Assembly: GCA_030427865.1 (NCBI GenBank) | Contig: JAUICK010000017.1 | Coordinates: 1-57,000, forward strand | From: Bacteroidia bacterium | Lineage (GTDB): Bacteria > Bacteroidota > Bacteroidia > Flavobacteriales > Flavobacteriaceae | Direction of reading: 5' to 3' | DNA: 57,000 bases | In this document: positions 33,228 to 41,789 of the stretch, piece after piece | How positions within the stretch are numbered: position 1 is the first letter of the stretch | Layout: each line of letters starts with the position of its first letter | Made by a program: the position numbers and the translations under genes | The notes under the pieces: generated by a model | The model's input: the letters and a program-made list of their open reading frames with translations, nothing else | Database searches by the model: none | Told to the model about the DNA's origin: nothing

Positions 33228-33893
33228 ATGAAAGAAAAGATATACGTTCACGTAGCAGATGATCATAAAATATTAATAGAAGGTATCATCGCTGTAATAA
33301 ATACTGATAAAGAGATTGAGATTAAAGGATATTCTTTAACAGGACAAGAAGTAATAGATTGGTTTAGCCAAAAAGAAAATCAAGCTGATGTTTTAATATT
33401 AGATATTACAATGCCAGTATTAGACGGTTTTCAAGTCTTAAAGCATTTTAAGAAAAAAAGAATAGATCAAAAAGTTATAGTTTTATCTAGTTATGATGAC
33501 CTTAAGATAGTACAAGAAGTCTTAAACCTTGGTTGCAAAGGATATATCTCTAAAAATAATGCTGGAGAGCATATTGTAAATGCAATTAAAACAGTAGCAA
33601 AAGGAGAGCAATATTTTAGTAATGATATACAAAGTATATTACTAAAATCGATATCAGGACAAATGGTACCGCAAGGAGAAATGCCAGACAAGTTTTTGTT
33701 AGACAGTTTAACGGAAAGAGAACTTGATGTACTAAAATTAATTACTAAGGAATACAGCACTATAGAAATGGCTGATTTAATGAACCTCAGTGTTAATACA
33801 GTAGAAACTTATAGAAAAAGTTTATTAAAGAAATTAAATGTAAAAAATGCAGTAGGATTAGCAATGTATGCAGTAAAAAACAATATAGTTTAA
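33228..33893 (+). CDS. NarL/LuxR-type response regulator
   Basis: 221 residues: receiver domain (1-125; acidic pair Asp11-Asp12, phospho-acceptor Asp59 in VLILDITMPVLDGF, Lys in KGYISKN) and a C-terminal LuxR-type helix-turn-helix (about 150-218, LTERELDVLKLITKEYSTIE and MNLSVNTVETYRKSLLKKLN). Such proteins bind inverted-repeat sites as dimers. The gene has an elaborate three-operator promoter, so autoregulation is likely. The cognate kinase is probably the TPR-type HisKA_3 kinase two genes downstream. The -7 box ends 10 bases before ATG, so the mRNA has almost no leader. Confidence 0.92.
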   Translation: MKEKIYVHVADDHKILIEGIIAVINTDKEIEIKGYSLTGQEVIDWFSQKENQADVLILDITMPVLDGFQVLKHFKKKRIDQKVIVLSSYDDLKIVQEVLNLGCKGYISKNNAGEHIVNAIKTVAKGEQYFSNDIQSILLKSISGQMVPQGEMPDKFLLDSLTERELDVLKLITKEYSTIEMADLMNLSVNTVETYRKSLLKKLNVKNAVGLAMYAVKNNIV

Positions 33894-34088
33894 ACCCTAT
33901 CCCCAAAAAATACTATTTACAAGCTTTGATTTTTTTAAAAAATCATCCCCTAAAAAGCTTTATAGTAATCCCCCCAAATAAACTATAATTGTTGCATACA
34001 TTTCTAACCTTACTAAATAAAATTAAAAATAAAAATTAACCCCGCCCCTAATTAACCCAAACAAAGTACAATTTAAACATTCCCAATT
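33894..34088 (+). other. C-tract-rich intergenic region with a stem-loop between regulator and lipoprotein
   Basis: The 195-bp gap has repeated C-tracts on the plus strand in otherwise AT-rich DNA: ATCCCC starts at 33899, 33945 and 33968 (46 and 23 bp apart), and CCCC-G-CCCC at 34040-34048. A stem-loop is formed by AAGCTTT (33921-33927) with AAAGCTT (33954-33960) around a GATTTTT/AAAAATC inner stem. No TCAC-N8-GTGA site and no clear TAnnTTTG promoter were found. Confidence 0.4.
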
Positions 34089-34760
34089 ATGAAAAATTTA
34101 AGCTTATTTGCTTTATTAGCGTCGTTCACATTAGTTTTTTCTTCTTGTTCAACAAACGAAACTCTTATACCAGAAGAACAATCTTTAGATTTATTAAAAA
34201 CATTTACAATTAATAGAGATGCAGATGGTGCTTATTCTGTAAACTACGATTTAAATGGAAATGTACAAACAGAAAATGTAATAGATAGAAGTACAAATAC
34301 TAATAATATTTATCTATATTCGTCAAATAGTCAGTCAATTAGAAAAATAACTCAAGATTTAACAATAGATGGAGATCAGCTAAAAGTAGGTTTTGTAGAT
34401 ACTGGTTCTGATAAAAAACCACATATTACTATCTTTGATGATAATGCCTTAACAGCTAAAAGTCCTAACGAAAAATTAAAAGATTACAGTATTTCAAGTA
34501 ACGAAGATGGTACTTACACCTTAAACTTTAGTGTAAAAAACAAAGTACGAGTAGATTTTGTATATAATGAAGATATAAAAACTTATGAAATTCATTTAGA
34601 AAAAGGAAAAGCTAACGAAACTCAGTTTTCAAGAATTTTAGAAAAAATAGAAGGTCAACCATTAAAATTTGATTTTGTGAATCATTTAGATACAAATGCA
34701 AAATCTACCTTAGAAGAAGGTATTACTAGACCAAGAAAACCAAGAGGTATAATTCTTTAA
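34089..34760 (+). CDS. Lipoprotein of unknown function between response regulator and kinase
   Basis: 223 residues; lipoprotein signal with Cys20 (TLVFSSC). The mature protein has two related halves: NRDADGAYSVNYDLNGNVQT (about 45-64) and SNEDGTYTLNFSVKNKVRVD (about 138-157), suggesting an internal duplication of a beta-rich module. The C-terminus is basic (TRPRKPRG). I recognise no named domain. Sitting between a response regulator and a TPR kinase, with the kinase start 15 bases after its stop, it is either a sensor accessory or a major output of the system. Confidence 0.7.
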   Translation: MKNLSLFALLASFTLVFSSCSTNETLIPEEQSLDLLKTFTINRDADGAYSVNYDLNGNVQTENVIDRSTNTNNIYLYSSNSQSIRKITQDLTIDGDQLKVGFVDTGSDKKPHITIFDDNALTAKSPNEKLKDYSISSNEDGTYTLNFSVKNKVRVDFVYNEDIKTYEIHLEKGKANETQFSRILEKIEGQPLKFDFVNHLDTNAKSTLEEGITRPRKPRGIIL

Positions 34761-34775
34761 AATGAAAAGTAAATT

Positions 34776-36576
34776 TTGAGAATATATTTTTTACTAATCA
34801 TTTTAGTTATTTTAACTAACAACTTATATTCAACAACAAAAGAAGAAGTAGTATTTAGCACTACTTCTTCTTTTGTTGTTCAAAAAGATTCTATTCAAAC
34901 AAAATATAAAAAAGCTAAAGAATTATTTGAAAAACAAGATTATGTAAATTCATTAGAAATAGCATTAGAAGCTACCAAAACCTCTAGCTTCTTAAATGTG
35001 AAAGAAACCATTCTATTAAATCAATTAATAGCCAATATTTTTTATAAATCAAGAAATAATAAAAACGCATTAATTTATTATAGAAGAACACTCAAATTAA
35101 TAAAAAATATAGCACTAAAAGAGAATTCTGACAATATCAGTAAGAATTTTGATTTTACATTAGCAGAAGTTTACCTTAATTATGGTAATATTTATTACAG
35201 GTTAAATAGTATTAATAATTTAAAGAAAAATAAGGATAGTGCATTGTATTTTTATAATATGGTTGATAAAATAAAAACAAAAGATAATGATGTTTTAGAA
35301 GTTAAGTCAAGAGCATATTCAAATTCATCCGTTATTTATATGAATGATGGAGTTTTTGATAAAGCTAAAAACTATGCCTTAAAAGCCATAGAGATTCATA
35401 AAAAATTAAATAATAAAGTAAATGAAGCTGGAGCTTTAGGTAATTTGTCAAGTATATACTTGTCTGAAAATAATTTTAATGAAGCAAAAAAAATATATTT
35501 TCAAGCTATAGATTTAATAAGGAATATAAATACAACTAAGGCTTTAAAAGTCAGGGAAGATTTATACTATAATTTAGCATATAATCTTTATAAACTTAAA
35601 GATTATAAAGCATACGATTATCAAGAATTATCTTATATCATAAAAGATAGCTTAAGAGACAAAGAGTTTAGAGGTATGATAGCTGAAATTACTGAAAAAT
35701 ATAATTTTGATGTTAAAAAGAATTTACTACTAAAAGAAGAAGAAAACAAAAGACTAAAAGATCAAAGAATTTTTTGGATTGTAGGTATTGGCGGATTAAT
35801 AGTTATTCTTTCGTTACTCTATTGGGTAAATTTTTACAAACTAAAACAAAAGAATTTAGGTTTGCAACTATCTCAAAATCAATTAATTCAAAACCAAAAT
35901 ATTGAGAAAATAAAGTCTGAATCTCAAGTTAGAATACTCAATGCTACTATAGATGGTAAAGAATCTGAAAGAAAGCAAATAGCAGAAACTTTGCACGATA
36001 GTGTTAGTGCTTTATTATCGTCAGCTAACCTACACTTACAAGCCCACAAGAAGTCAGTTTAATGGAAAAGCGCCCTTAGAAATAGATAAAACTCAAGAAA
36101 TTATTACAGAAGCTTCTCAAAAAATAAGAGATTTATCTCATACATTAGTGTCTTCTGTTTTATTAAAATTTGGATTAGAATTTGCAATAAAAGACCTGGC
36201 AGACAAATATTCTAATTCTAAAATAGAAATATCTACTAAAATAGATGATATTAGAAGGTATAGCCAAAATTTTGAAATTAAAGCTTATAATATTATTCAA
36301 GAATTTATCAATAATATTTTAAAACATAGTAATGCTAAGAAAGCAACTATTGAGTTAAAAGAAGAAAAAGATAGACTTTATCTTAAAATTACTGACGACG
36401 GAATAGGATTTGATAAAACTAAAATTTCAGATAAAGATGGTTTGGGTATTAATCAAATTGAGGCAAGAATTCAAATGATGAAAGGCGAATTTATAATAGA
36501 TTCTAAAAAAAATAAAGGAACTGCAATCTATGTAAAGTTACCAATTTTAGAAAAAGAAACGACTAACCACGTATAG
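34776..36576 (+). pseudogene. TPR-type sensor histidine kinase, broken by a one-base frameshift
   Basis: The frame from TTG 34776 gives a signal peptide (RIYFLLIILVILTNN), TPR repeats (about 60-320, as in NEAGALGNLSSIYLSENNFN), a membrane helix (about 335-353) and a coiled coil into the HisKA_3 box RKQIAETLHDSVSALLSSAN, then stops at 36062. The kinase continues in another frame with RSQFNGKAPLEIDKTQEI, RDLSHTL, EFINNILKHSNAKKA (N box) and DGIGFD/GLGINQIEARI (G boxes) to 36576. Removing one C from CCC at 36043-36045 joins them as LHLQATRSQFNG, the normal sequence of such kinases. The start is also odd: an ATG at 34762 is in another frame and would join if one T were added at 34774-34777. Overlaps the convergent gene by 14 bp. 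Confidence 0.85.
34832..34880 (+). repeat. Perfect 21-bp hairpin inside the first codons of the kinase gene
   Basis: Bases 34832-34852 and 34860-34880 are exact reverse complements with a 7-nt loop, followed by no long T-run (the second arm ends TTTTGTTGTT). It covers codons about 19-35 of the kinase, just after its signal peptide, and lies 72 bp after the lipoprotein gene. It could attenuate transcription or block ribosomes. Confidence 0.75.
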
Positions 36577-37060
36577 CCAATTCTATTATCTCTAAATTTT
36601 TTATTTCTCCTTTTTCTAAATGAAAACGCAACATAGTTCTAATTTTATGAAACCCATGATTACCAGCTGCTCCTGGGTTTAAATGCAATATATTTAATTT
36701 TTTATCATATTGTACTTTTAAAATATGAGAATGTCCAGAAATAAAAATTTTTGGTGGATTTATTTTGATTTCATCTCGTATTCTCTGATTGTATTTATTA
36801 GGATAACCACCAATATGTGTCATCCAAACAGTAACATTTTCAACTTTAAACTTTGCATCTAAAGGAAACTCTAAACGAGCATCATTTCCGTCAATATTTC
36901 CAAAAACTGCACGTAAAGGTTTTACCTTTTTTATACTATCTGTAACATTTAAATCACCAATATCACCCGCATGCCAAACCTCGTCTACTTGCCTCACAAA
37001 TTTTAATATTTGCTCATCCAAATAACCATGAGTGTCTGATAGTAATAAGATTTTCTTCAT
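36563..37060 (-). CDS. YfcE/MJ0936-type metallophosphoesterase
   Basis: 165 residues; calcineurin-like fold with the complete metal motifs: LLLSDTHGYLDE (Asp9, His11), VWHAGDIGD, VFGNIDGNDAR, THIGGYP and SGHSHI. It is a cytoplasmic phosphodiesterase of unknown natural substrate. It is a single gene, convergent with the kinase gene and overlapping its last 14 bases, and divergent from truA with a 100-bp gap. Confidence 0.9.
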   Translation of the reverse strand: MKKILLLSDTHGYLDEQILKFVRQVDEVWHAGDIGDLNVTDSIKKVKPLRAVFGNIDGNDARLEFPLDAKFKVENVTVWMTHIGGYPNKYNQRIRDEIKINPPKIFISGHSHILKVQYDKKLNILHLNPGAAGNHGFHKIRTMLRFHLEKGEIKNLEIIELAIRG

Positions 37061-37130
37061 AAAAAGAAATAGTAAGAAAAGTTTAACGTCTGTACAAGTC
37101 TCAAAAGTAATGATAACAAAATAAATTCCG

Positions 37131-37138
37131 TAATTTTG
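37131..37138 (+). promoter_or_regulatory. -7 promoter element of truA
   Basis: TAATTTTG at 37131-37138, 23 bases before the TTG start at 37161. Confidence 0.45.
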
Positions 37139-37160
37139 AGACCTTCAAAAAACGAATTTC

Positions 37161-37886
37161 TTGAGGTATTTTATAGAACTTTCATATAACGGAAAAAATT
37201 ACCACGGTTGGCAAATTCAGCCTGATGTTATTTCTGTACAAGAAAAATTGAACAATGCTGTGAGTACAATTACCCAACAAAAAATTGAAGTTGTTGGGGC
37301 AGGAAGAACAGATACAGGTGTGCATGCATCTCAAATGTTTGCCCATTTTAATGTTGATAAAGAATTAAAAGGAGATATTCCTTACAAATTAAATTCATTG
37401 TTGCCTCCAGAAATTGTGGTTTATAAAGTTTTTTTAGTTGATGATGAGAAGCATGCACGTTTTGATGCTATAAACAGAAGCTACGAATACAAAATTTGGT
37501 TGGGTAGAAATCCTTTTTTGTTAGATTTTTCTTGGCAAATTCACTCTCAAAAATTAGATGTTGAGTTAATGAATAAAGCTGCCAAATTGTTATTAGAATA
37601 TACAGATTTTAAAACGTTTTCTAAAGTAAAAACAGATGTATATACTTATAATTGTAACATCACTGAAGCTATTTGGAAACAAAAAGGAAATGAATTGACG
37701 TTTTATATTACAGCAAATCGATTTTTAAGAAACATGGTAAGGGCAATAGTTGGCACTTTAGTAGATGTTGGTTTAAAGAAAATAACGAAAGAAGATTTTA
37801 GAAAAATAATAGAAAGCAAAAATAGAAGTAATGCAGGATTATCAGTTCCTGCAAAAGGTTTATTTTTAACAAAAATAAAATATTAG
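37161..37886 (+). CDS. truA: tRNA pseudouridine(38-40) synthase
   Basis: 241 residues; makes pseudouridine at positions 38-40 of the tRNA anticodon arm. Catalytic Asp51 is in GAGRTDTGVHASQM, and the opening RYFIELSYNGKNYHGWQIQP is the TruA N-terminus. RFLRNMVRAIVGTLVDVG near the C-terminus is also diagnostic. The start is TTG: the usual MRYFIELSYNG sequence begins right there and no ATG precedes it. The ABC exporter gene follows after 3 bases. Confidence 0.95.
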   Translation: MRYFIELSYNGKNYHGWQIQPDVISVQEKLNNAVSTITQQKIEVVGAGRTDTGVHASQMFAHFNVDKELKGDIPYKLNSLLPPEIVVYKVFLVDDEKHARFDAINRSYEYKIWLGRNPFLLDFSWQIHSQKLDVELMNKAAKLLLEYTDFKTFSKVKTDVYTYNCNITEAIWKQKGNELTFYITANRFLRNMVRAIVGTLVDVGLKKITKEDFRKIIESKNRSNAGLSVPAKGLFLTKIKY

Positions 37887-37889
37887 ATT

Positions 37890-39656
37890 TTGGCAGATAA
37901 AACAGGTAATGCTTTTGATTTACAGATTTTTTTAAGACTCATGTCTTTTGCAAAACGTTATAAACTTAACTTTTTTGTAGCTTCTGCTTCTACAATTTTA
38001 TTAGCTTGTGTGTCTTTATTAAATCCTTATTTAATTAAAGAAACTGTTGATAAATATATTACAGAAAAAGATAGTCAAGGGTTGCTCTATAACATCTTAT
38101 TAATGTTAGTTGTTATTTTATTAGAAGTTTTATTGCGTTTTACATTTATCTACTTTGCAAACTGGGTTGGGCAACATATTATTAGAGATATAAGAGCTAA
38201 AATATTTAGGCATATTTTACAGTTTAAGATGTCTTATTTCGATAAAAACTCAGTTGGTAAATTAGTAACAAGAGTAGTTTCTGATATCGAAACTATTGCT
38301 GCTTTTTTTAGTAGTGGAGTTTTTACTATTGTGAGTGATGTTTTACAAATGTTTGCTGTAGCCGTTTTAATGTTCTATTTAAACTGGAAATTAGCCTTAA
38401 TAGCTCTAGCAGTTTTACCAATTTTAATTTATGCTACAAGAGTTTTTCAGCAAGCCATAAAAGCTACTTTTCAAGAAGTTCGAAATCAAGTAGCAAATTT
38501 AAACGGTTTTGTGCAAGAAAGAGTTACAGGAATGAAAATTGTACAACTCTTTAATAGAGAAAAAATAGAGTATAAAAACTTTATGAACATTAATAATAAG
38601 CATAAACAAGCCTATATAAAAACTATTTGGTATTTCTCAATTTTCTTTCCTATTGCAGAAATTTTATCATCAATAGGAATTGGATTAATTGTTTGGTTTG
38701 GCAGTAAACAAATTATTGGAGGTGCTGTGGCAGGACCAGGAACAGTAATGGCTTTTGTACAAATGGCACAAATGCTATTTAGACCTTTACGCCAGATTGC
38801 AGATAAATTCAACCAATTACAAATGGGAATTGTTTCTGGAGAACGCGTTTTTAAAGTGATGGACACACAAAGTAGTATTGTAAAAAACGGAACTATAAAA
38901 GCAGCAAATTTAAAAGGAAATATAGCTTTTAAAAATGTTAGATTTAGCTATGTTGAAAATGAAGAAGTTTTAAAAGGGATTTCTTTAGATGTAAAAAGTG
39001 GACAAACGATTGCTATTGTTGGAGCAACTGGAGCAGGGAAATCTACAATTATCAATTTAATTAATCGTTTTTATGAAATTGATAGCGGAACTATTTGTGT
39101 AGACGATATTTCTATCAATAAATATACTTTAGAGAGTTTAAGAAATCAAGTAGCAGTAGTTTTACAAGATGTGTTTTTATTTTCAGATTCTATTTTAAAT
39201 AATATCACATTAAAAGATGAAAACATCACTTTAGAAGAAGTAAAAAAAGCAGCAAAACAGATAGGAATTCACAATTTTATAATGACACTTCCTAATGGAT
39301 ATCAGTATAACGTAAAAGAACGTGGAGCAATGTTATCTTCTGGACAAAGACAATTAATAGCATTTTTAAGAGCCTATGTAAGTAAACCAAGCATTTTAAT
39401 TTTAGATGAAGCAACTTCTTCAGTAGATGCAAATGCAGAACAAATGATTCAGTATGCCACAGAAACCATTACTAAAGGAAGAACATCTATTGTAATTGCA
39501 CATAGATTAGCCACTATTAAACAAGCAGATAAAATTATTGTGATGGATAAAGGTTTAATTGTTGAAGAAGGAACACATACAGAATTGTTAGAAAAAGAAA
39601 ATGGATATTATAAAAATCTGTACGACAAACAGTTCAGTTTAGAACAAGCATCTTAA
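37890..39656 (+). CDS. MsbA-like ABC exporter (fused permease and ATPase)
   Basis: 588 residues. Six membrane helices lie in 1-320 (for example FFVASASTILLACVSLLNPYL), with the intracellular coupling loops; the ATPase domain (about 340-580) has Walker A VGATGAGKSTI, the Q-loop VVLQDVFLFSDS, signature LSSGQRQLIAFLRA, Walker B ILILDEATSSVD and the switch His in IAHRLATI. This heteromer-independent layout is that of MsbA/LmrA-type lipid or drug exporters. The start is TTG (LADKTGNAFDLQIF), just after truA. The transported substrate is not determined. A short hairpin follows at 39658-39674. Confidence 0.92.
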   Translation: MADKTGNAFDLQIFLRLMSFAKRYKLNFFVASASTILLACVSLLNPYLIKETVDKYITEKDSQGLLYNILLMLVVILLEVLLRFTFIYFANWVGQHIIRDIRAKIFRHILQFKMSYFDKNSVGKLVTRVVSDIETIAAFFSSGVFTIVSDVLQMFAVAVLMFYLNWKLALIALAVLPILIYATRVFQQAIKATFQEVRNQVANLNGFVQERVTGMKIVQLFNREKIEYKNFMNINNKHKQAYIKTIWYFSIFFPIAEILSSIGIGLIVWFGSKQIIGGAVAGPGTVMAFVQMAQMLFRPLRQIADKFNQLQMGIVSGERVFKVMDTQSSIVKNGTIKAANLKGNIAFKNVRFSYVENEEVLKGISLDVKSGQTIAIVGATGAGKSTIINLINRFYEIDSGTICVDDISINKYTLESLRNQVAVVLQDVFLFSDSILNNITLKDENITLEEVKKAAKQIGIHNFIMTLPNGYQYNVKERGAMLSSGQRQLIAFLRAYVSKPSILILDEATSSVDANAEQMIQYATETITKGRTSIVIAHRLATIKQADKIIVMDKGLIVEEGTHTELLEKENGYYKNLYDKQFSLEQAS

Positions 39657-39668
39657 AAATCAATTTTA

Positions 39669-39695
39669 TTGATTAAGTATTTTCATCTACATTTG
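39669..39695 (+). promoter_or_regulatory. Promoter of the KE-rich lipoprotein gene
   Basis: TTG at 39669-39671 and TACATTTG at 39688-39695 (16-bp spacer), 26 bases before the ATG at 39722. Confidence 0.45.
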
Positions 39696-39721
39696 CAGAA
39701 TAACAAAACAAATCAAAAAAG

Positions 39722-40147
39722 ATGAAAAAAATCGTATTATCAATTTTAGTAATTGGTGCACTAGTATTTACTTCTTGTAAATCTGAAAAAAAAGATGTTA
39801 AAAAAGAAATTGAGAAAGAAGTTGTAAAAAAAGAAGAAGTAGTTAAAGAAGAAGTGAAAACTATTGAAACTGAAGTAAAAAAAGGGTTGACTTCTGCTTT
39901 AGAAGGAATTACAATTCCTAACTTTTCTAATGAAGCAGTAACACAAAACTTATTGGCTTATGCACAGTATGCTAAAAACTATGTTGATGCCAAAGGAAAC
40001 ATTGCTAAAATTACTGGAATGGCTTCTAAAGGAGCTTCTTTGATAAAAGAAGGAAAAGAATTGGCCTCTAAGTTAGATGCAAGCGAATTAACAAAGTACA
40101 AATCTGTGTTGTCTCAAATTCAAGCTAAAATGGCTCCTTCTAAATAA
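39722..40147 (+). CDS. Small lipoprotein with Lys/Glu-rich coiled coil
   Basis: 141 residues; lipoprotein signal with Cys19 (ALVFTSC). Residues 20-58 are a run of Lys, Glu and Val repeats (KKEIEKEVVKKEEVVKEEV), a likely coiled-coil or tether. The helical C-terminal domain (60-141) has no match I recognise. It has its own promoter and a terminator, so it is an independent unit. Such tethered lipoproteins are usually attached to the outer membrane with a free helical head. Confidence 0.7.
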   Translation: MKKIVLSILVIGALVFTSCKSEKKDVKKEIEKEVVKKEEVVKEEVKTIETEVKKGLTSALEGITIPNFSNEAVTQNLLAYAQYAKNYVDAKGNIAKITGMASKGASLIKEGKELASKLDASELTKYKSVLSQIQAKMAPSK

Positions 40148-40167
40148 TTAGTTGCTTTTTAAAAAAT

Positions 40168-40198
40168 AAAAAAGGTTCTCAATTTAGAGAATCTTTTT
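40168..40198 (+). terminator. Terminator after the KE-rich lipoprotein gene
   Basis: Hairpin AAAGGTTCTC-AATTTA-GAGAATCTTT with one G:U pair, then TTTTA. It faces the end of the convergent cdaA gene. Confidence 0.7.
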
Positions 40199-40203
40199 AT
40201 TTT

Positions 40204-40980
40204 TTACATTAAATCTTTTTTCAATTTCTCATTGAGTTCATCAAAATTAGCATACAACTCAAACCCTCCATCTTTTATATAAGAAATTTCTCCAGTTTCT
40301 TCAGAAACTAACAAACAAACAGCATCAGTTTTTTCTGATACTCCAATAGCTGCTCTATGACGTAAGCCAAATCTTGCAGGAATTTTAGCACTATCAGAAA
40401 TTGGTAAAACTACTCTTGTTGCTACAATAAAGTTATCTCTTATAATTAAAGCGCCATCGTGCAAAGGGCTGTTTTTGTAGAAAATACTTTCTAAAATAAC
40501 TTCATTTACCAAAGCATTCATGCTATCTCCAGTATTAATCAAAAAATCTAAAGCATTGGTTCGCTCAAATACAATTAAAGCACCTGTTTTAGTTTTTGCC
40601 ATTTTTTTACAAGCATTTAAAATAGTTTCTGTATCAATTTCAGACCCTATTTCTGTTTGTAAAAATTTAAGTTGTTTTAAAAAACTACGTTTATTTGTAA
40701 AGTTTGTAGTTCCTATCATCAATAAAAATTTTCGAATTTCTTGTTGAAAAACAATGATTAAAGCAATTACTCCACCAGAAAGTAAATAGCCTAAAATACC
40801 ACTTAGCATTTCCATTTTTAAGGCTTGGGTAATTTTCCAAATTAAGAAAATAAATGCAATACCAATAACAATGTTTATGGCAACTGTACCTTTTAATAAT
40901 TTGTAAATGTAGTAAAGTAGTGTAGCTACTAACAAAATGTCTAACACATCTAACAAAGAAAATTCAATAAAATCGAACAT
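40204..40980 (-). CDS. cdaA: Diadenylate cyclase CdaA
   Basis: 258 residues; makes cyclic di-AMP from two ATP. Three membrane helices (about 12-26, 34-52 and 60-78) are followed by the DAC domain with the two catalytic motifs HDGALII (Asp-Gly-Ala 175-177) and GLRHRAAIG (Arg-His-Arg 207-209). It is the membrane type (DacA/CdaA) and not DisA. There is no CdaR gene nearby. Neighbouring genes on this strand are exbD, folP and LOG; a cdaA-folP neighbourhood recurs in Bacteroidetes, but here exbD stands between them. Confidence 0.93.
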   Translation of the reverse strand: MFDFIEFSLLDVLDILLVATLLYYIYKLLKGTVAINIVIGIAFIFLIWKITQALKMEMLSGILGYLLSGGVIALIIVFQQEIRKFLLMIGTTNFTNKRSFLKQLKFLQTEIGSEIDTETILNACKKMAKTKTGALIVFERTNALDFLINTGDSMNALVNEVILESIFYKNSPLHDGALIIRDNFIVATRVVLPISDSAKIPARFGLRHRAAIGVSEKTDAVCLLVSEETGEISYIKDGGFELYANFDELNEKLKKDLM

Positions 40981-41034
40981 AAAAAGGCACTTGATTTTAG
41001 GCTAAAGTACTAATAAATTTGCTGAAAGCAATAG

Positions 41035-41634
41035 TTAATTTATTTCTGCATCCGAAAGTAATAATGGATATTTTTCTCGAATCAATGTAATTTTTTCTTG
41101 AACTTCTAAATTATTATTGTTTGATGATTTTAAATCTTCTAACAAGCTTTTATAATTTCGGTTGAATAACTTTACAGAAAGTTTATTTCGTAAATGCGTG
41201 TATGCCGAATTCAATACATCAATGGTTAAAATATAGGTTTCATAATTGGTTAATCTATCTGTTTTAATAGAAATAATAGCTTTAGATGGATGATCTGATG
41301 AGGTTTTATCTTTTTTACCTTCACACCAATCGCAAATATTTTTGTTAATATCTACACCAGCTCCATTATCTATAAAATCTATGGCAATTTGTTTTAATTC
41401 CGATATTTTAACTACGTTTCCATCTATAAACAGTTGGTTGTTCTTATTAATAGTAACTTCTAAAATGTTTCTTTCATTGATGTCTATTGGAGGAGTTTCT
41501 TGTTTTTTAGGAATTTTCCTTGCAATACCTGCATCTACTTGCAGAGTGGTAGTAACCAAAAAAAAGATTAATAATAAAAATGCGATGTCTGCCATTGAGC
41601 CAGCATTAATTTCTGGCAATTGTTTTCTACTCAT
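41035..41634 (-). CDS. ExbD/TolR-type biopolymer transport protein, orphan
   Basis: 199 residues. One N-terminal membrane helix (about 15-32, SMADIAFLLLIFFLVTTTLQ) with the conserved Asp16 that carries protons in ExbD/TolR. The periplasmic domain is longer than usual and has an insertion with ICDWCEGKKDKTSS (a CxxC pair, about 119-122), then KAIISIKTDRLTNYETYILT, the typical ExbD C-terminal fold. There is no exbB beside it, so its channel partner must lie elsewhere. It is placed between folP and cdaA in a 231-bp gapped cluster. Confidence 0.87.
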   Translation of the reverse strand: MSRKQLPEINAGSMADIAFLLLIFFLVTTTLQVDAGIARKIPKKQETPPIDINERNILEVTINKNNQLFIDGNVVKISELKQIAIDFIDNGAGVDINKNICDWCEGKKDKTSSDHPSKAIISIKTDRLTNYETYILTIDVLNSAYTHLRNKLSVKLFNRNYKSLLEDLKSSNNNNLEVQEKITLIREKYPLLLSDAEIN

Positions 41635-41789
41635 AATACTTAGTTTTAAAAATTAATAATTGGCTTGAATCTGATTTTTTGAATCAGAATATTTTTTTAA
41701 AGTTTGACTAAGTTGAGCTTTATTGTTAACATTTCTTTAACAAAAAAGATGCCAAAAATTTTAAGTTGCTGATAGTTGGCAAATAAGTT

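Noticed and set aside
36001..36576. Independent short histidine kinase gene
   Set aside because: Its first residues are the out-of-frame reading of the upstream kinase; it is the second half of the frameshifted gene.
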